13,086 nt of DNA from CAYVTV01 sp964526475 (GTDB taxonomy: Bacteria; Bacteroidota; Bacteroidia; Bacteroidales; GCA-2748055). Under the pieces are notes generated by a model. It was not told where the DNA came from. It worked only from the letters and a program-made list of their open reading frames with translations, and searched no databases. Location of the stretch: assembly GCA_964526475.1 (NCBI GenBank), contig CAZGKF010000065.1, positions 1 to 13,086 on the forward strand. The letters run 5' to 3'. How positions within the stretch are numbered: the stretch's first letter is position 1; every line of letters begins with the position of its first letter. The translations under genes were made by a program, and so were the position numbers. This document shows positions 8,340 to 13,086 of the stretch, piece after piece.

Positions 8340-8421
8340 GCCGCGAGGAATTGCCTATACAGAAATGATCCCGAAGCTGCTTGCATTTCCTGCCGCAAGC
8401 AGCGGGGAATACGCTCGCGGC
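8340..8421. repeat. GC-rich nested inverted repeat between convergent rsmI and rmuC
   Basis: An outer perfect 8-bp stem (GCCGCGAG at 8340-8347 with CTCGCGGC at 8414-8421) encloses a perfect 9-bp stem (GCTGCTTGC at 8376-8384 with GCAAGCAGC at 8395-8403) with a 10-base loop. Positions 8341-8420 are 46/80 G or C, well above the AT-rich surroundings. A further 6-bp pairing (CCCCGA 8289-8294, TCGGGG 8332-8337) lies just outside. The element sits in the 169-base gap between two converging genes, so it could serve as a two-way transcription barrier, although neither arm ends in a clear T-run. It could also be a copy of a dispersed REP- or MITE-like element; the window contains no second full copy. 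Confidence 0.6.
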
Positions 8422-8439
8422 ATTCAAAGTATTATTATT

Positions 8440-9726
8440 TTATTCCTCGCCTTCCATCTTTTCTTTAAGTTCTCTTGGTAAATTTTTGGTAGCTCTTGCG
8501 CCAAGATTCTGAATCTCTTCCGTTCTTCTGATAAGATTTCCTTTCCCTGTATGAAGCTTTTTTATCGACTCGTCATATGATTTCTGGGTAGCTTTCAGCT
8601 TATTCCCGACATCCATAAGATCTTCCAGCATGCTGTAAAATTTATCCAGTAAATCGCCGCTTTTCTTCGCAATTTCCCGGGCATATCTGTTCTGGTATTC
8701 CTGTCTCCACAGACTTGATATCATTTTCAATGAAGCTATCAGATTTGTCGGGCTCATAAGAATAATGCGTTTTTCATAGGCATAACTCCATAGCTCAGGA
8801 TCATTATGCATAGCCGTTAAATAAGCATGTTCAACAGGCATAAAGAGCATAATAAAATCCAAACTCTTAACATCATACAGATCCTGGTAATTACTTCTGC
8901 TAAGAGACAATACATGATTTCTTACTGAAGAAAGGTGATCCTTCATAGCTTGCTCCTTTTCCTTTTCATCGTCTGAAGAACATAATTTTTCATACGCCTT
9001 CAGTGAAACTTTAGAATCAATAATAATATAACGATCACCGGGGTACTGAACAATAACATCGGGACGTTGGTTTTTACCCTCCGCATCCTTTATATTCTGC
9101 TGGGTTAAATATTCTCTTCCTTTAACCAGCCCTGATTTATCCAGGATACTTTCCAGTATCATTTCACCCCAGTCGCCCTGGGTTTTAGACTCCCCTTTTA
9201 ATGCGCGTGTTAAATTCCCCGCCTCTTCACTTATTTTCTGATTAAGTTCTGCAAGCTTTTTAACCTCTTCCTTTAGAGAAAACCTTTGCTGAGCCTCCTT
9301 ATCATATGTTTCCTCAACCTTTTTTTCAAAATCTTTAATTTTTTCAGACAGAGGTTTCAAAATAGCATCGAGACTTTCACGGTTCTGCAATGTGAATTTT
9401 TTTGTTTTCTCTTCCAGTATTTCATTTGCCAGATTCTTAAATTCAATATTCATCTGACCATATAGCTTAAGTATCTGATCTTTTTGCTCTGAAAGCTTTT
9501 CTGTGAGATTGCTTTTTTCAGTCTCCAGTATGGAAGCTCTGGAAGTAATATCAAGAAGTTCTTTTTCTTTACTTTGCAGTTGCTCTTTAACTTCACTCAG
9601 ATAAAGGCTGAAATCCTTTTCTTTTTCCATCAGATATCTCTTCTCAGTTTTTCCGGTATAACGGAATATGAACAGAATCAGGAATGATCCGGTGACAAGC
9701 CCAATTAAGAAATATATTATCTCCAT
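8440..9726 (-). CDS. rmuC: RmuC-family DNA recombination protein
   Basis: A 428-residue RmuC homologue. In E. coli, RmuC limits recombination at inverted repeats; its molecular action is not settled, and a PD-(D/E)XK-like nuclease fold has been proposed. Residues 3-22 are a hydrophobic N-terminal membrane anchor. Residues about 28-175 are Lys/Glu/Leu-rich coiled coil. The conserved core runs from about 176 to 400: TQGDWGEMILESIL (182-195), RPDVIVQYPGDRYIIIDSKVSLKAYE (221-246) with Asp223, Asp237 and Lys239 as the putative nuclease residues, FIMLFMPVEHAY (291-302) and the segment around ILMSPTNL (322-329). The C-terminus ends in an acidic, charged tail. Length is normal for the family. It is transcribed alone, divergent from the HAD gene and convergent with rsmI, with an inverted repeat lying just beyond its stop. 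Confidence 0.92.
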   Translation of the reverse strand: MEIIYFLIGLVTGSFLILFIFRYTGKTEKRYLMEKEKDFSLYLSEVKEQLQSKEKELLDITSRASILETEKSNLTEKLSEQKDQILKLYGQMNIEFKNLANEILEEKTKKFTLQNRESLDAILKPLSEKIKDFEKKVEETYDKEAQQRFSLKEEVKKLAELNQKISEEAGNLTRALKGESKTQGDWGEMILESILDKSGLVKGREYLTQQNIKDAEGKNQRPDVIVQYPGDRYIIIDSKVSLKAYEKLCSSDDEKEKEQAMKDHLSSVRNHVLSLSRSNYQDLYDVKSLDFIMLFMPVEHAYLTAMHNDPELWSYAYEKRIILMSPTNLIASLKMISSLWRQEYQNRYAREIAKKSGDLLDKFYSMLEDLMDVGNKLKATQKSYDESIKKLHTGKGNLIRRTEEIQNLGARATKNLPRELKEKMEGEE

Positions 9727-9750
9727 TTGATCTTAGTTTTGTACTTTCTG

Positions 9751-9782
9751 TAAAGTTAACTTCTCATAAGTTAAAAGGCAAA
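9751..9782 (-). promoter_or_regulatory. Candidate promoter of rmuC
   Basis: Read on the minus strand, TTTG (9782-9779) is followed after 20 bases by TAACTTTA (9758-9751), one mismatch from TAnnTTTG. Both the order and the spacing fit the Bacteroidota -33/-7 promoter, and the -7 box is 24 bases before the rmuC ATG. This is the only promoter in the window with both boxes recognisable. Confidence 0.5.
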
Positions 9783-9786
9783 TAGT

Positions 9787-9794
9787 TATATTTG
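9787..9794 (+). promoter_or_regulatory. Candidate -7 box of the HAD hydrolase gene
   Basis: TATATTTG matches TAnnTTTG exactly, 14 bases before the ATG at 9809, so the predicted leader is under 10 bases. AAGGA (9802-9806) is close to the start codon. No TTTG is at -33 spacing. The site lies only 4 bases from the rmuC -33 box on the other strand, so the two promoters may interfere. Confidence 0.42.
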
Positions 9795-9808
9795 CTGATA
9801 TAAGGAAA

Positions 9809-10507
9809 ATGAAAAAAAAATACAGGCATATATTTTTTGATCTTGATCGCACTTTGTGGGATTTTGAGACTAACTCATCATCCGTTCTTGAAAAGATTTA
9901 CTATGCTTATGATCTTTTCCATTATTTTAATTCGCCTGGTGAATTTATAAAATTATATCACATTAACAGTAATATTTTATGGCCCCAATACCTTAAAGGA
10001 ATTCTTAAGAAGCCGGAATTGATCTCTAAAAGACTTGAAATGACTCTGAAGAAGAAAAATATCATCAATTCCGATCTTGTAAGAACGATAGGTGAAGAAT
10101 ACCATATCCTTAGTTTAAATCAAAATACCCTGATACCCGGAGCACATGAAATTCTGAGGTATCTTAAAGATAAACAATATTTTCTTTACATCCTTTCTAA
10201 CGGGACAATGGAAACACAGATCCGTAAACTTAAAAACAGTGATCTGGAAAAGTATTTCACCAGGCTTTTTATTTCAGGAACCATTGGTTTCAGCAAACCA
10301 CACAAAAATATTTTTCACCATGCCATTACCTCTGTACATGCAAAGAAAGACGAATGTCTTATGATAGGTGATGATCCTGAAGTTGATGTTAAGGGAGCAA
10401 AAGAATATGGGATAGACCAGGTTTTCTTTGACCAGGGTATATGCAACCCGGATGTTTCATCCACTTATAAAATCATTTCCCTGCAGGAATTAAAGTTTAT
10501 CCTTTGA
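9809..10507 (+). CDS. YjjG/YfnB-type HAD hydrolase, probable nucleotidase
   Basis: A 232-residue soluble phosphatase of the haloacid dehalogenase superfamily, subfamily with a helical cap between motifs I and II. Motif I is FFDLDRTLWDFE (9-20), with Asp11 as nucleophile and Asp13 as acid/base. Motif II is Ser130 in ILSNGT, motif III is Lys163 in GFSKPHKNIF, and motif IV is MIGDDPEVDVKGA (185-197) with Asp188/Asp189 binding magnesium. DLDRTLWDFE and the overall arrangement resemble YjjG, which dephosphorylates noncanonical pyrimidine nucleotides; the actual substrate here is an inference. It stands alone, divergent from rmuC, and its TGA abuts the dnaB stop with no base between. The reading frame starts with ATG followed by nine A residues. 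Confidence 0.88.
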   Translation: MKKKYRHIFFDLDRTLWDFETNSSSVLEKIYYAYDLFHYFNSPGEFIKLYHINSNILWPQYLKGILKKPELISKRLEMTLKKKNIINSDLVRTIGEEYHILSLNQNTLIPGAHEILRYLKDKQYFLYILSNGTMETQIRKLKNSDLEKYFTRLFISGTIGFSKPHKNIFHHAITSVHAKKDECLMIGDDPEVDVKGAKEYGIDQVFFDQGICNPDVSSTYKIISLQELKFIL

Positions 10508-12034
10508 TCAGAATGCCTGATCCTCAAAACCATGATTAAAAGGAAGATCGGAATTATTTTTTTCTCTCAGTTGCTCATTATTCATCTTGGATCCATAAGT
10601 AATAGCAGGGGATATCTCTTCCAGATCATCAAAAATAGGTTCAACACTATCCAGCTCAATAAATTTTGCAAATTCCTCCTTAAATTTCAGGGCAACCTCC
10701 CCTACTGCACCATTCCGGTGCTTGGCCACAATTATTTCGGCAATTCCTTTTAAGGAATTTTGATTTTCATCAACATCAATTCCGTATTTTTCCGGACGAT
10801 GGATAAAAATAACAAGGTCGGCATCCTGTTCTATCGCGCCGGACTCTCTTAAGTCAGAAAGCTGAGGCTTTTTATTGCCTGCCCTTAGTTCAACGCTTCT
10901 GTTGAGCTGAGAAAGGGCTATAATTGGCACATCAAGTTCTTTGGCAATTCCTTTTAAAGATCTTGAAATTGCACTAACTTCCTGTTCCCTGTTCCCTCTT
11001 GTTTCAGGAGTGCCACTCATTAGCTGAAGATAATCGATTATAATCAATTGCACATCATACAAATTCTTCAGTCTTCTGCATTTAGCACGTAATTCGAAAA
11101 TAGAAATAGCAGGAGTATCATCTATATAGATGGGAGATTCAACAAGGTTTTTGATTCGATAATCGAGTTGTTCCCACTCCCATGGTTCCAGTCGCCCGTT
11201 GCGTATCCGATCGGAAGGCAATTCCGTTTCAGAAACAATTAAACGAGTAACTAACTGTAATGAAGCCATTTCCAGTGAAAAGAATGCTACTGGCCGATTA
11301 TGGTCAACAGCTATATTTCTGGCCATGGATAGTACAAAAGCTGTTTTCCCCATGGATGGTCTGGCTGCAATTATTACAAGATCTGATTTTTGCCATCCAC
11401 TGGTTAAACGGTCAAGTTTTGTAAAGCCTGAGGGTACCCCGCTGAGACTGTCTTCCCTTTTTGATGCTTCTTCGATCTGGTTGATCGCTAACTGCATCAG
11501 CTTATTAATTTTAACAGTTTCTTTCTTAATGTTGCCCTCAGCTATCTTAAAAAGTTCCTGTTCCGAAAAATCAAGCAGTTCGTCAACATCCTGACTGTCA
11601 TCAAAAGCATTCGCCTGTATTTCTGAAGAAACCCTGATAAGTTCCCTTTGAATGAATTTCTGTGCTACAATACGTGCATGAAACTCAAGGTGAGCAGCAG
11701 ATGCCACCCTTCCGGTAAGCTGGGAAATATATATTGCTCCTCCAACTTCATCCAAATGATTATTCTTTTTTAGTGCCTCTGTAACAGTTAAAATATCAAT
11801 TGCTTCATGTTTAGTGGAAAGATCAATGATTACCTGGAAAATCTTTTGGTGTGCCTCTTTATAAAAACTCTGAGGTTTAAGAATATCCATAACTGCAATT
11901 ATTGCATCTCTCTCCAGCATGATCGCCCCTAACACTGCCTCTTCAAGGTCAACTGCCTGAGGGGGCATACGGCCATAATCATTATTCATCTTTTCGGGTG
12001 TGCTTTTTGGTGAATTATATTTTTTCTGTGCCAT
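10508..12034 (-). CDS. dnaB: Replicative DNA helicase DnaB
   Basis: A 508-residue hexameric helicase that unwinds DNA at the replication fork. The N-terminal DnaB domain begins at about residue 23 (MPPQAVDLEEAVLGAIMLE) after a short polar tail and runs to about 170. The RecA-like motor follows: Walker A ARPSMGKT (224-231), FFSLEM (251-256), Walker B LIIIDYLQLMSG (330-341) with Asp334, LSQLNRSVE (374-382), SDLRESGAIEQDAD (393-406) and KHRNG (438-442) with the probable arginine finger. The family is often about 450-470 residues; the extra length here is in the N-terminal tail and an acidic C-terminal extension after about 465 (FDDLEEISP through FEDQAF). No intein interrupts the P-loop. The ATG at 12034 agrees with a -7 box just upstream. 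Confidence 0.97.
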   Translation of the reverse strand: MAQKKYNSPKSTPEKMNNDYGRMPPQAVDLEEAVLGAIMLERDAIIAVMDILKPQSFYKEAHQKIFQVIIDLSTKHEAIDILTVTEALKKNNHLDEVGGAIYISQLTGRVASAAHLEFHARIVAQKFIQRELIRVSSEIQANAFDDSQDVDELLDFSEQELFKIAEGNIKKETVKINKLMQLAINQIEEASKREDSLSGVPSGFTKLDRLTSGWQKSDLVIIAARPSMGKTAFVLSMARNIAVDHNRPVAFFSLEMASLQLVTRLIVSETELPSDRIRNGRLEPWEWEQLDYRIKNLVESPIYIDDTPAISIFELRAKCRRLKNLYDVQLIIIDYLQLMSGTPETRGNREQEVSAISRSLKGIAKELDVPIIALSQLNRSVELRAGNKKPQLSDLRESGAIEQDADLVIFIHRPEKYGIDVDENQNSLKGIAEIIVAKHRNGAVGEVALKFKEEFAKFIELDSVEPIFDDLEEISPAITYGSKMNNEQLREKNNSDLPFNHGFEDQAF

Positions 12035-12054
12035 AGTTGGGGTTTTTCAGCTTT

Positions 12055-12062
12055 CAAAAATA
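12055..12062 (-). promoter_or_regulatory. Candidate -7 box of dnaB
   Basis: On the minus strand this reads TATTTTTG, an exact match to TAnnTTTG, 20 bases before the dnaB ATG. The predicted leader is about 14 bases. No TTTG is found 19-20 bases upstream, so only one of the two expected elements is seen. Confidence 0.42.
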
Positions 12063-12227
12063 ACTATAAACAACCCCCTGAACTTAAAAAAGTGACTAAG
12101 TTTTTCACATAAAAAGGATATTTATAATTAACAGTTGTTGATAAATAATTTATCAGAATTTATCTTGCTTATTTTAGTAACTACTCAGGTTATTTAGACT
12201 GAAGGCTGAAGACTATTAGAATTTTCG

Positions 12228-12276
12228 TAAAAATCGAACCAACCCACCCGGGAATTTTCTAATTCGATAATTTTTA
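12228..12276. repeat. Imperfect inverted repeat upstream of the TetR gene
   Basis: TAAAAATCGAA (12228-12238) pairs along its whole 11 bases with TTCGATAATTTTTA (12263-12276) if two or three bases in the right arm are bulged out, leaving a 24-base loop that contains the C-rich segment CCAACCCACCCGGG. AATTTTC also occurs twice as a direct repeat (12220-12226 and 12253-12259). It could be a regulatory hairpin, an operator or a terminator-like remnant. Confidence 0.35.
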
Positions 12277-12373
12277 TTTGACAATAAATCTTTTCAGTTC
12301 AACTGTTAAAAATGTAAAAACTATTATCGTTTTAAAAGTTTTATTGTTATTTTGTAAACTGGAGAAATTAACA

Positions 12374-12976
12374 ATGACCATCGCTGAAAAAATACTTGTC
12401 CAATCTGCGGAGATGTTTATACGATCAGGTATTAAAGCCATTACCATGGATGATATAACCAGGGAAACAGGTGTCTCCAAACGTACTATATACGAAAACT
12501 TTAAGGACAAGGACGATCTGCTCCTTGCATGCCTGAACTTTATGGATGAATCCCACAAAATAAAAACAGAGGAGATATTGAAGGAATCGAATAACACCAT
12601 TGATATGGTTTTCGGGCTAATTAAAGAAGGGATCAAAATATTAAAAACTGTGAATCCGCTATTTTTTACTGACCTGAAAAAATATCATTATGGCGTCTGG
12701 AAAAAAACATATTCAATAAACTATAAAAAACACCTTTCCCAGACAATCACGCTGCTAAATAAAGGGGTGATCGATGACCTGTTCAGAAAAAATATTGATA
12801 TCGAAGTGGTTGCCATTTTACTGCATGAGCAGCTGAGAATATTATCCGATGAAAATATATTTCCCTCAGATAAATTCTCGAAATTAGTTGTATTTGAGAA
12901 CATCATAATAAACTTTATAAGGGGTATTGCAACAAAAAAAGGGCTTGAAATTATTGAGAGGTACCAGGAGGGGTAG
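12374..12976 (+). CDS. TetR/AcrR-family transcriptional regulator
   Basis: A 200-residue regulator of typical family length. The N-terminal DNA-binding domain is clear: ILVQSAEMFIRSGIKAITMD (7-26) leads into the helix-turn-helix, DITRETGVSKRTIYENFKDK (27-46), followed by the linker helix DDLLLACLNFM. Residues about 60-200 are the helical ligand-binding and dimerisation domain, which is variable and gives no clue to the ligand. The ATG at 12374 is chosen because the family's N-terminal helix begins there and GGAG (12361-12364) precedes it; an in-frame earlier start would add 32 residues unlike the family. The regulator is alone in the window. In Bacteroidota such genes often precede an RND efflux operon, so targets may lie to the right, but that is not visible here. 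Confidence 0.9.
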   Translation: MTIAEKILVQSAEMFIRSGIKAITMDDITRETGVSKRTIYENFKDKDDLLLACLNFMDESHKIKTEEILKESNNTIDMVFGLIKEGIKILKTVNPLFFTDLKKYHYGVWKKTYSINYKKHLSQTITLLNKGVIDDLFRKNIDIEVVAILLHEQLRILSDENIFPSDKFSKLVVFENIIINFIRGIATKKGLEIIERYQEG

Positions 12977-13050
12977 AGGAGCGATTAAGGGTCCACGGAT
13001 TATCCGAACCTGAGGCTTTTTGGCCGGGGCGGATCACACCCCACCCCTGG

Positions 13051-13073
13051 CCCCTCCCCCAGCGAGGGAGGGG
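13051..13073. repeat. Perfect GC-rich hairpin, probable dispersed intergenic repeat
   Basis: CCCCTCCC (13051-13058) and GGGAGGGG (13066-13073) form a perfect 8-bp stem around a 7-base loop. The surrounding 13021-13080 is 44/60 G or C in an otherwise AT-rich window. No T-run follows, so it is not a standard intrinsic terminator. I recall very similar C-rich/G-rich hairpins recurring between genes in Bacteroidota genomes, but could not check it here. The 110 bases after the TetR stop (12977-13086) carry no gene; they also contain an 11-base palindrome, CGGATTATCCG (12997-13007). Confidence 0.55.
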
Positions 13074-13086
13074 AATGCTTAGCCGG

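Larger units (their letters stand above)
12035..12373. other. Divergent gene-free region between dnaB and the TetR gene
   Basis: This 339-base AT-rich region contains no credible gene. From left to right it holds the dnaB -7 box (12055-12062), a tandem CTGAAG-type repeat at about 12199-12212, the imperfect inverted repeat at 12228-12276, a 6-bp inverted repeat TTTATT-TGAC-AATAAA (12273-12288), and a pairing of AAAACT (12317-12322) with AGTTTT (12337-12342). TATTTTG at 12348-12354 is one base short of the TAnnTTTG box and may belong to the TetR gene. Any of the short inverted repeats could be a TetR operator, but none is distinctive in AT-rich DNA. Confidence 0.45.

Noticed and set aside
8271..8439. 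tRNA or known riboswitch in the rsmI-rmuC gap
   Set aside because: The stems do not form a cloverleaf, there is no T-loop motif, and the position between two gene ends does not suit a riboswitch.
12278..12373. Upstream in-frame start for the TetR gene (32 extra residues)
   Set aside because: The extension looks like translated AT-rich promoter DNA, while 12374 has GGAG ahead of it and fits the family start.
13051..13073. Intrinsic terminator for the TetR gene
   Set aside because: The hairpin is strong but is followed by AATGC rather than a T-run on the plus strand, and it is 75 bases after the stop.
1..13086. CRISPR array, insertion sequence, phage or defence system
   Set aside because: No regularly spaced repeats, transposase or integrase genes, or defence-type domains were seen. 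Every sizeable gene except the hypothetical at 6857-7609 belongs to a recognised housekeeping, envelope or regulatory family.

Overview
The window looks like a chromosomal, mostly housekeeping segment of a Bacteroidota (probably Bacteroidales-type) genome. The strongest evidence is a single long gene encoding MurF fused to alanine racemase, an architecture characteristic of that phylum. Supporting signs are AT-rich coding sequence, several matches to the Bacteroidota sigma-factor boxes (TTTG ... TAnnTTTG), few good Shine-Dalgarno sites, a short RsmI without the C-terminal extension, and a Bacteroidota-like conserved hypothetical protein just upstream of rsmI. These assignments are from sequence reading alone; no database search was run.

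Layout: (1) 1-278 has no gene and probably carries the promoter of the next pair. (2) 279-2254, plus strand: an LpxL/HtrB-type lipid A acyltransferase overlapping by four bases (ATGA) a GT-B-like glycosyltransferase of unknown specificity. (3) 2277-6603, minus strand: murF-alr followed 7 bp later by a fused GT2-GT4 double glycosyltransferase, tail-to-tail with the first pair. Regions 2 and 3 together are an envelope block: lipid A acylation, probable LPS core sugar transfer and peptidoglycan precursor synthesis. (4) 6857-8270, plus strand: a two-domain hypothetical protein overlapping rsmI (16S rRNA C1402 2'-O-methyltransferase) by 8 bases. (5) 8271-8439: a convergent gap holding a GC-rich nested inverted repeat. 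(6) 8440-9726, minus: rmuC; 9809-10507, plus: a YjjG-type HAD nucleotidase, divergent from rmuC with closely packed promoters. (7) 10508-12034, minus: replicative helicase dnaB, whose stop codon directly abuts the HAD gene's stop. (8) 12035-12373: a gene-free divergent region with an imperfect inverted repeat. (9) 12374-12976, plus: a TetR-family regulator whose targets probably lie outside the window. (10) The right end is very GC-rich and contains a perfect 8-bp hairpin that resembles a dispersed intergenic repeat.

I found no convincing new defence, mobile or secretion system, no CRISPR array, no transposase and no tRNA or rRNA gene. The points most worth following up are the GT2-GT4 fusion beside murF-alr, the uncharacterised glycosyltransferase coupled to the acyltransferase, the hypothetical protein coupled to rsmI, and the two GC-rich structured intergenic elements.
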